This document shows positions 1-3,964 of a stretch of 9,953 bases of DNA, piece after piece. The position numbers and the translations under genes are program-made. Source of the DNA: Pseudomonadota bacterium (GTDB lineage Bacteria; Desulfobacterota; Desulfobulbia; Desulfobulbales; DAOVYS01). Under the pieces are notes generated by a model that saw only the letters and a program-made list of their open reading frames with translations, searched no databases and was not told the DNA's origin. Location: positions 1-9,953 of the forward strand of contig DAOVYS010000082.1 of the NCBI GenBank assembly GCA_030635485.1. The letters run 5' to 3'. How positions within the stretch are numbered: the first letter of the stretch is position 1; each line of letters begins with the position of its first letter.

Positions 1-215
1 CCGACCATGAAACCAACGAGGACCAGTCCGACCATGAAACCAACGAGGACCAGTCCGACCATGAAACCAACGGGGACCAGTCCGACCATGAAACCAACGG
101 GGACCAGTCCGACCATGAAACCAACGGGGACCAGTCCGACCATGAAACCAACGAGGATAAAGACGAAGACGATCACGATAGCGATTATGACGAAGAAATA
201 GACAACGACTTTTAA
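1..215 (+). CDS. C-terminal part of an acidic tandem-repeat protein (5' end outside window)
   Basis: The frame beginning at base 3 is open from the window edge to TAA at 213-215. It encodes five full copies of a nine-residue unit, DHETN(E/G)DQS, a sixth degenerate copy, and then a tail of almost only Asp and Glu ending in DYDEEIDNDF. The first two units carry Glu and the next three Gly at position six, an A/G difference in one codon; otherwise the units are identical, which points to recent expansion. Such an acidic, low-complexity tail is expected to be disordered and could bind divalent cations or act as a surface or secretion tail; this is inference. No domain is visible in the part present and the family is not recognised. 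I prefer this frame to the also-open frame at 7-201 (a basic Met-Lys-Pro-Thr repeat) because it runs to the stop just before a strong hairpin and its composition is protein-like. Confidence 0.6.
   Translation, partial: DHETNEDQSDHETNEDQSDHETNGDQSDHETNGDQSDHETNGDQSDHETNEDKDEDDHDSDYDEEIDNDF
3..164 (+). repeat. 27-bp tandem repeat, five full and one degenerate copy
   Basis: The units start at 3, 30, 57, 84, 111 and 138 and are 27 bp each, so they keep the reading frame. Copies 1-2 and 3-5 differ by a single A/G; copy 6 diverges in its second half. There are no spacers between units, so this is a coding minisatellite and not a CRISPR array. The array may begin before the window. Confidence 0.95.
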
Positions 216-226
216 GTCGACTCAAC

Positions 227-292
227 CGGTCCGGGAACATAAAAGGCGTTTTTCCTGCAAGCAAGGAAAACGCCTTTTATGTTCCCGGACCG
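227..292 (+). terminator. Very long hairpin after the acidic-repeat gene, probable transcription end
   Basis: The left arm (227-256) and right arm (264-292) are complementary over 29 bp, with one extra T in the left arm and a 7-nt loop (GCAAGCA). It starts 12 bp after the stop codon of the acidic-repeat gene. The upper stem contains A/T-rich and T-rich runs, but the 3' arm is followed by a C-run and not a U-tract. It is therefore not a textbook intrinsic terminator; it could terminate or protect the 3' end of the mRNA, or act in both directions. Confidence 0.6.
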
Positions 293-530
293 CCCCCCTT
301 TCCATATTCTCCAAAGCAAGCGCTCAGCTGCTCTTTTCCAACATCCCCGACCGATTCAGCTGGAAATTTTATTTAGGCCTTGTTGGAAATTTTGTGCGCA
401 TATTGTAAGGTTAATGTAACTTGTTGTCTGAAAACCTAACCGGAAAACAACAGCACTTCATTAGGAAGACGATCAGGTCGCCCAGCATACTGTGATGTAT
501 AGCTGATCAACCTGCTTGCCTCCCTATGAA

Positions 531-572
531 GCGCTGCAGATTAGTTACAGTTCGGTGGTTTTAGCTATATTT
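531..572 (+). repeat. Dispersed 42-bp repeat, left copy
   Basis: This matches 3911-3952 in the same orientation at 40 of 42 bases; the two differences lie at 538 and 541. The shared core includes TAGTTACAGTTCGGTGG and TTTTAGCTATATTT. It lies outside genes in both places. A shorter related core, GCGCTGAATAGTTAC, occurs at 718-732. The two full copies flank the activator/NifX-like/DUF5320/CGGC gene group. Confidence 0.85.
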
Positions 573-587
573 AGACCCTCTGTCAGA

Positions 588-613
588 AACATATACGGTT
601 AAGCGTGTATGTT
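588..613 (+). other. Stem-loop in the leader region
   Basis: AACATATACG (588-597) pairs with CGTGTATGTT (604-613) over ten bases with one G-U pair and a GTTAAG loop. It lies just after the dispersed repeat and about 160 bp before the activator gene. Function unknown; it may be part of a leader RNA. Confidence 0.4.
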
Positions 614-704
614 GTAGCCGGCTCAGTTAAAGCAGCATGCTGAAATTTCAACTGTAGAGGGCCTTATACCCCTCAAGGGGGTACTGAAAAGAGTCCAGCT
701 ACGC

Positions 705-720
705 TGGGTTCGGCATTGCG
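705..720 (+). promoter_or_regulatory. Weak candidate -24/-12 (sigma-54) promoter for the activator gene
   Basis: TGGGTTCGGCATTGCG has the TGG and TTGC elements with the required ten bases between GG and GC, but lacks the CAC that normally follows TGG. It lies about 55 bp before the ATG of the activator gene. If real, it would imply autoregulation; it is only suggestive. Confidence 0.22.
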
Positions 721-732
721 CTGAATAGTTAC
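718..732 (+). repeat. Short third copy of the dispersed repeat core
   Basis: GCGCTGAATAGTTAC equals the start of the right-hand repeat copy (3911-3928) except that three bases (CTG) are missing. It is preceded by TTCGGCAT, which also follows the right-hand copy at 3951-3958. Confidence 0.5.
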
Positions 733-773
733 CACTTTGATTGCGCAAAATATTATTGGGGGCATAACAAAAA

Positions 774-2147
774 ATGCGGATGAACAAATCTGTTTATGAT
801 TCCGAAAACGTAACAAAAATTATTCTCGAAAGTATTTCAGACGGGGTGTTTACCGTTGACCACGATTGGCGCATTATGTCCTTTAACCGTTCCGCGGAAA
901 ATATTACGGGCATTCCCCGTACCGAAGCCATAGGCAAATACTGTTGGGAGGTTTTCCGTTCAAACATGTGTGAGGGAGACTGCGCACTGCGACGCACAAT
1001 GAAAGAGGGTAAATCATTTGTCAATACTTCAACCCATATTGTAAACAACGACAAAAAACGTATTCCGATTATTGCCTCCACTTCATTGTTGCGTGATGAA
1101 AACGGGAAGGTTCTGGGAGGTGTTGAAATCTTTCGGGATCTTAGCTTGGTCGAAGAACTGCGCAAAGAACTTGCCGACCGTTTTGAAATGGACGATATGA
1201 CCAGCCGCAGCCCGTCTATGCTAAAAATCTTTAAAATTCTCCAGCAAGTCGCGGATAGCGACAGCACAGTGCTGATTCAGGGCGAGACAGGTACAGGAAA
1301 GGAACTTTTGGCCCGAGCGATTCATAATCTAAGCTTTCGTAAAAACAAACCATTTGTTGGACTCAACTGCGGAGCTTTACCGGATACGCTTTTGGAGTCA
1401 GAACTTTTCGGGTATAAGGCCGGGGCCTTTACCAATGCGACAAAAGACAAGCCAGGACACTTTGCGGTTGCTGAAGGGGGTTCTATTCTACTTGATGAAA
1501 TCGGGGACACAAGTCCCGCATTTCAGGTGAGACTCTTACGCGTGCTTGAGGAACGGGAGTTTCAGCCCCTGGGGGCAAAAAAAGTGGTTAAGGCGAATAT
1601 TCGCGTCATTGCGTCAACCAATAAAGATCTATCCGACATGGTGAAAATCGGCAACTTCCGTCAAGATCTTTATTATCGTATTAATGTTATGCAACTCAGA
1701 CTTCCGCCGCTTCGAGACCGAAGAGAGGACATTCCACTGCTTATCGACCGTTTCATTGCCAAAATGAACAGCTTACGCGGAAAAAACATCACCGGCATAG
1801 ACCAGCAGGTACTCGAACTCCTCATGTCCTACAATTACCCCGGCAATATACGCGAACTGGAAAACATCATTGAGCATGCATTTATACTTTGCCAGGATGG
1901 CAATATTCAGCAAAAACACTTGCCCGCCACCTTTATCTCTCCCCCCCTTCCTTCAACTGAGCATAACACCCTGGATAATATCCTTAACTCAGCTGAAACC
2001 CAGGCAATTTGGGATGCACTGAAACACAACAACTATAACCGATTGGCTACAGCCCGGGAACTCGGTCTGCACAAAACTACTCTTTTCAGAAAGATTAATA
2101 AATTAGGTATCATGCTTCCTGAAATCGACGGACGTTCGAGTCGATAA
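774..2147 (+). CDS. PAS domain sigma-54-dependent transcriptional activator (enhancer-binding protein)
   Basis: A cytoplasmic activator that would use ATP hydrolysis to open promoters held by sigma-54 RNA polymerase. Domains by sequence: a PAS sensor at about residues 12-125; a short coiled linker; an AAA+ domain at about 145-385 with Walker A GETGTGKE (170-177), the sigma-54 contact loop GAFTNA (217-222; the family norm is GAFTGA), Walker B SILLDE (237-242), an arginine-rich LRDRREDIP and sensor II PGNIRELEN; and a Fis-type helix-turn-helix at about 402-446. The PAS domain holds Cys57, Cys66 and Cys70 (KYCW and MCEGDC), which could bind a metal or Fe-S/haem group or sense redox; this is inferred. 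ATG at 774 has a G-run (758-762) 11 bp upstream; ATG at 780 is an alternative. It likely controls the -24/-12 promoter at 2298-2313. The family call is secure; the signal sensed is unknown. Confidence 0.95.
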   Translation: MRMNKSVYDSENVTKIILESISDGVFTVDHDWRIMSFNRSAENITGIPRTEAIGKYCWEVFRSNMCEGDCALRRTMKEGKSFVNTSTHIVNNDKKRIPIIASTSLLRDENGKVLGGVEIFRDLSLVEELRKELADRFEMDDMTSRSPSMLKIFKILQQVADSDSTVLIQGETGTGKELLARAIHNLSFRKNKPFVGLNCGALPDTLLESELFGYKAGAFTNATKDKPGHFAVAEGGSILLDEIGDTSPAFQVRLLRVLEEREFQPLGAKKVVKANIRVIASTNKDLSDMVKIGNFRQDLYYRINVMQLRLPPLRDRREDIPLLIDRFIAKMNSLRGKNITGIDQQVLELLMSYNYPGNIRELENIIEHAFILCQDGNIQQKHLPATFISPPLPSTEHNTLDNILNSAETQAIWDALKHNNYNRLATARELGLHKTTLFRKINKLGIMLPEIDGRSSR

Positions 2148-2166
2148 ACAAAACCCCATAACGTTA

Positions 2167-2197
2167 CATAATTGCAACCCAAACAATTGCAATTATG
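2167..2197. promoter_or_regulatory. Perfect inverted repeat, candidate upstream activator site for the sigma-54 activator
   Basis: CATAATTGCAA (2167-2177) is followed, after nine bases, by its exact reverse complement TTGCAATTATG (2187-2197). Its centre is about 142 bp upstream of the predicted start site of the -24/-12 promoter, a normal distance for an enhancer bound by a Fis-type activator dimer. The activator gene ends only 20 bp upstream. The AT-rich DNA between this site and the promoter could be bent by a protein such as IHF, though I found no exact IHF consensus. Confidence 0.6.
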
Positions 2198-2297
2198 CAT
2201 CCCTCCAGAATATACCATCCAGCCATAATATTTATTGTGACTCATAACTTATTATAAATTCAGACATTATACCTGAACGCCTCTCTTGTTGCTGCCA

Positions 2298-2313
2298 TGG
2301 CATGGCGCTTGCA
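2298..2313 (+). promoter_or_regulatory. Sigma-54 (-24/-12) promoter of the NifX-like gene
   Basis: TGGCATGGCGCTTGCA matches the sigma-54 consensus TGGCACG-N4-TTGCW at nearly every conserved base, with exactly ten bases between the invariant GG (2299-2300) and GC (2311-2312). The predicted start site is near 2324, about 30 bp before the ATG at 2354. It faces the NifX-like/DUF5320 genes and lies downstream of a sigma-54 activator gene, which makes a chance match unlikely. Confidence 0.8.
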
Positions 2314-2353
2314 ATTCTATATTTTTAAAAAAAATTAGAATAAATAAATAAAT

Positions 2354-2893
2354 ATGAAAACAGCACTTACTATCTGGGGAAAACGTATTTCTCCGGTGTT
2401 CGATTCCGCGCGCGTACTACTTGTTACGGAAATAAAAAACGGCAAAATGGTAAGCAGGCATTATGAGCCTTTTGATCCTGACCGGCCCTGGTGCCTGGCA
2501 GACAAACTGGCTGAACAGAATATTGAAGTTCTGATATGCGGTGCTATTTCTGAATTACCTGCAAATATTATTAAAACAGCCGGCATTAAATTAATCTCTT
2601 TTGTTACGGGCCAAGCAGATGAAATACTTGAGGCCTACACAAAAGCTGTTTCAATCAGACACATATTTCAGATGCCTGGATGCAGACGCAAACGTAGCAG
2701 GCAAGGAAAAAGAAAGGGGGTGACTTGTATGCCGAGAGGTGATGGGACTGGGCCACAGGGACAAGGTCCGCGAACAGGAAAAGGTCAAGGTGGATGTAAA
2801 TCAAATCAAGGAGTCCAAGGTTCAGACAAAAATAGTGCCCAGGGGAAAGGACGCGGTAAAGGCGACGGGCAGGGACGCGGAGACAAAAAATAA
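2354..2893 (+). CDS. MTH1175/NifX-type (dinitrogenase iron-molybdenum cofactor) domain protein running into a DUF5320-like tail
   Basis: Residues 1-110 read as the small ribonuclease H-like fold of the dinitrogenase Fe-Mo cofactor biosynthesis family (NifX, MTH1175, orange protein): SPVFDSARVLLVTEIKNGK, then LICGAISELPANIIKTAGIKL. Members bind metal-sulfur clusters or help in their assembly; orange protein of Desulfovibrio holds a Mo-Cu cluster. A basic stretch (RRKRSRQGKRKG) follows, and from Met126 a glycine-rich segment starting MPRGDGTGP, the hallmark opening of separate DUF5320-type proteins. A TGA sits one base out of frame at 2721-2723 next to a five-G run (2716-2720). One G fewer would end this protein at about 122 residues and leave a separate gene at 2729. 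So this may be a genuine fusion, a frameshift site, or a sequencing error. It lies 30 bp after a sigma-54 promoter; a ribosome site before the ATG is poor. Confidence 0.8.
   Translation: MKTALTIWGKRISPVFDSARVLLVTEIKNGKMVSRHYEPFDPDRPWCLADKLAEQNIEVLICGAISELPANIIKTAGIKLISFVTGQADEILEAYTKAVSIRHIFQMPGCRRKRSRQGKRKGVTCMPRGDGTGPQGQGPRTGKGQGGCKSNQGVQGSDKNSAQGKGRGKGDGQGRGDKK
2713..2720 (+). promoter_or_regulatory. Internal ribosome binding site before Met126
   Basis: AAAGGGGG ends eight bases before the in-frame ATG at 2729. It is a better ribosome site than the one before the annotated start at 2354, and supports independent initiation of the DUF5320-like segment. Confidence 0.5.
2729..2893 (+). CDS. 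Glycine-rich DUF5320-like small protein (internal in-frame start)
   Basis: The 54-residue product starts MPRGDGTGPQGQGPRTGKGQ and is rich in Gly, Gln, Lys and Arg, with one Cys near residue 23. The opening MPRGDGTGP is typical of small proteins found beside NifX/MTH1175-like genes in anaerobes; their role is unknown. It has its own G-rich ribosome site eight bases upstream and an out-of-frame TGA five bases before the ATG, as expected if the upstream gene once ended there. It shares the frame of the NifX-like gene as given, so it is either an alternative shorter product or a separate gene joined by a one-base change. The acidic and coiled-coil part seen in the next gene is absent here. Confidence 0.5.
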   Translation: MPRGDGTGPQGQGPRTGKGQGGCKSNQGVQGSDKNSAQGKGRGKGDGQGRGDKK

Positions 2894-2923
2894 ATTATTC
2901 ATTTTCAAAAAGGAGGTCACATT

Positions 2924-3226
2924 ATGCCGGGATTTGACAGAACAGGACCAATGGGCGCAGGCCCGATGACAGGAGGTGGCAGGGGAGTATGCAGAACAAC
3001 GGGAACCGGCTTTAGCGGCGGCAGGGGATATGGCTACGGCTCTGGAAGCGGTTTTGGCCGTGGAATGGGCTTAAGGTGTGGTTTTGGCAGAAATCCTGTC
3101 TGGAATCAGCCTGCTTATGCCGGAAATCCTGCTGATGAACTGAATGTGCTGAGGGCTGAGGTTGATTCTGCTAAAAACATTCTTGATGCAATTAACAGGA
3201 GAATTTCAGAACTAGAAAAATCTTGA
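2924..3226 (+). CDS. DUF5320-family glycine-rich protein with C-terminal coiled coil
   Basis: A 100-residue protein beginning MPGFDRTGPMGAGPMTGGGR, the standard opening of DUF5320. Residues 1-60 are rich in Gly with Arg, Phe and Tyr and hold two cysteines (Cys23 in RGVC, Cys52 in LRCGFG). Residues about 69-100 form a heptad-like charged helix ending RRISELEKS, likely a short coiled coil for oligomerisation. No signal peptide or membrane segment. The function of the family is not established; its regular place next to NifX/MTH1175-like proteins suggests a role in metal-cofactor handling, which is inference. The start is set by a full AGGAGGT at 2911-2917, six bases before ATG. It lies 30 bp after the previous gene, in the same predicted sigma-54 transcript, and ends with TGA directly followed by TAG. 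Confidence 0.85.
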   Translation: MPGFDRTGPMGAGPMTGGGRGVCRTTGTGFSGGRGYGYGSGSGFGRGMGLRCGFGRNPVWNQPAYAGNPADELNVLRAEVDSAKNILDAINRRISELEKS

Positions 3227-3244
3227 TAGTGTTCTTCGGCTTTG

Positions 3245-3298
3245 CAGGGAACAAAAGGCACATATTTTATTAAAAAATTAATCCCCCCTGTTTTTTTT
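3245..3298 (+). terminator. Candidate intrinsic terminator after the DUF5320 gene
   Basis: CAGGG (3245-3249) can pair with CCCTG (3286-3290), directly followed by eight T (3291-3298). The AT-rich interior can form a small inner stem (ATTAA/TTAAT). The stem is short and the loop long, so efficiency may be modest. It would end the sigma-54 transcript before the CGGC-family gene. Confidence 0.4.
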
Positions 3299-3337
3299 GC
3301 AATCAATCATACGGCAAAGACAACCGGGTAACGGTTA

Positions 3338-3363
3338 TCCTGTTACCTTACAAGGTAACAGGA
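3338..3363. repeat. 12-bp-arm palindrome between the DUF5320 and CGGC genes
   Basis: The arms 3338-3349 and 3352-3363 are exact reverse complements about a central AC, with core CCTGTTACC and GGTAACAGG. In RNA it would form a 9-bp stem with a six-base loop. A preceding GGTAAC at 3327-3332 could pair with GTTACC instead, giving an alternative fold. It may be an operator or a leader attenuator for the gene at 3496; there is no T-run after it. Confidence 0.5.
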
Positions 3364-3403
3364 GAGACACCCAGCAACAGAGGTTCGGCCGTAGCCCGCA
3401 GGT

Positions 3404-3469
3404 ATGGGCGGCGGCCGATCTATGGGATATGGAGAAGGCATAGGCGTGGAAAGCGGAAAAGGTAATTGA
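3404..3469 (+). pseudogene. Fragment of a glycine-rich DUF5320-like reading frame
   Basis: This frame reads MGGGRSMGYGEGIGVESGKG followed by Asn and TGA (21 residues), resembling the Gly-rich middle of DUF5320 proteins. The same frame is stopped by TAG at 3392-3394 just upstream, and I see no ribosome site or MPxxDxTGP opening in frame. It is best read as a decayed 3' remnant of a third DUF5320-like gene, but a chance frame in GC-rich DNA is possible. Confidence 0.25.
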
Positions 3470-3495
3470 AAAAAATCAAACTACTGGAGAAAAAA

Positions 3496-3876
3496 ATGAC
3501 AAAAGTTGCAATTATCCGTTGTGAAAAAAATGAAGAGAGATGTCCGTTAACAATGTGCTTCAAAAACCTTATTGAGACAAAAGAAGGGTTTGCTGAATAT
3601 GACGACTGTATGCCGGCAGGAGTTTTTACCTGTCGATGCCCCGGCGACAATGCAGTAAACCTGGCCAAGATACTCAAATCAAAAGGGGCCGAGGCTATTC
3701 ATTTCTGTACATGCGCTTTTGCAACAAAGACGGATACCGGCTGGGACTCTTCAAACGGAGGCTTTTGTAAAAATCTTGACAAAATCATTGAACGTGTCAG
3801 CAGGGAATCAGGTCTTCCGTGCGTTAAGGGAACAGCGCATCTGCCAAAAGGATATACTCCTGAGACATGGAAGTAG
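3496..3876 (+). CDS. CGGC-domain-like cysteine-rich protein
   Basis: The 126-residue protein opens MTKVAIIRCEKNEERCP and continues TMCFKNLIETKEGF, the pattern of the CGGC-domain family (PF08821-type), whose members are small cytoplasmic proteins proposed to bind metal through conserved cysteines. It has ten cysteines (9, 16, 21, 38, 46, 48, 71, 73, 91, 109). Where the family has the name-giving CGGCPG motif, this protein has CRCPG (46-50), one residue shorter. A second pair, CTC at 71-73, follows the predicted strand AEAIHF. ATG at 3496 is chosen because GGAG at 3486-3489 stands six bases before it; a TTG at 3466 would add ten lysine-rich residues not seen in the family. It lies on the same strand as the NifX/DUF5320 genes but 270 bp after them, behind a probable terminator and a palindrome, so it may have its own promoter. 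Function unproven. Confidence 0.8.
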   Translation: MTKVAIIRCEKNEERCPLTMCFKNLIETKEGFAEYDDCMPAGVFTCRCPGDNAVNLAKILKSKGAEAIHFCTCAFATKTDTGWDSSNGGFCKNLDKIIERVSRESGLPCVKGTAHLPKGYTPETWK

Positions 3877-3896
3877 AGAGAATGTAAGCAATTTCA

Positions 3897-3928
3897 GTAA
3901 CTATTCAGCAGCGCTGCTGAATAGTTAC
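3897..3928. repeat. 32-bp perfect palindrome between convergent genes
   Basis: The arms 3897-3912 and 3913-3928 are exact reverse complements with no loop, centred on AGC/GCT. The right arm is the start of the 42-bp dispersed repeat (3911-3952). It stands between the + strand CGGC gene (ends 3876) and the - strand 716-residue gene (ends 3965). There is no adjacent T-run on either strand. It could stop transcription from both sides, or be a palindromic dispersed repeat of the REP type. Confidence 0.8.
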
Positions 3929-3952
3929 AGTTCGGTGGTTTTAGCTATATTT
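3911..3952 (+). repeat. Dispersed 42-bp repeat, right copy
   Basis: Forty of 42 bases match the left copy at 531-572, in the same orientation. It is followed by TTCGGCAT and CACTTT, both of which also occur in order downstream of the left copy (709-716 and 733-738), suggesting that the two sites share a longer common ancestor. Confidence 0.85.
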
Positions 3953-3964
3953 CGGCATCACTTT

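Larger units (their letters stand above)
293..773. other. Non-coding stretch upstream of the sigma-54 activator gene
   Basis: I find no convincing reading frame on either strand here. What can be seen: a direct repeat TGGAAATTTT at 361-370 and 384-393, 23 bp apart; an irregular stem-loop about 472-507 (GATCAG pairing with CTGATC); the 42-bp dispersed repeat at 531-572; a 10-bp stem with one G-U pair at 588-613; short hairpins at 667-683 (TACCCC/GGGGTA) and 695-707 (CCAGC-TAC-GCTGG); and a third short copy of the dispersed repeat core at 718-732. No known riboswitch or tRNA is recognised. It probably holds the regulator's promoter and a structured leader. Confidence 0.5.

Noticed and set aside
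3..164. CRISPR array
   Set aside because: The 27-bp units are directly adjacent without unique spacers, and lie in a coding frame.
7..201. Open frame of Met-Lys-Pro-Thr-Arg-Thr-Ser-Pro-Thr repeats
   Set aside because: It is the second open frame of the same 27-bp repeat. The acidic frame runs from the window edge to a stop just before the hairpin, and its Asp/Glu-rich tail is more protein-like. A repeat unit divisible by three keeps any stop-free frame open, so openness alone is no evidence.
384..412. Sigma-70 promoter (TTGGAA, 17 bases, TAAGGT)
   Set aside because: The -10 box matches at only about half its positions; in AT-rich intergenic DNA this is expected by chance.
2198..2297. IHF binding site between the inverted repeat and the sigma-54 promoter
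   Set aside because: The DNA is AT-rich and could bend, but I found no match to the ATCAA-N4-TT core on either strand.
3382..3397. Second -24/-12 promoter before the CGGC gene (GG-N10-GC)
   Set aside because: The spacing fits, but the TT before GC and the CAC after GG are missing, so it is a chance match.
3466..3495. TTG start ten codons upstream of the CGGC-family gene
   Set aside because: It adds a lysine-rich stretch not typical of the family, and the ATG at 3496 has GGAG at good spacing.
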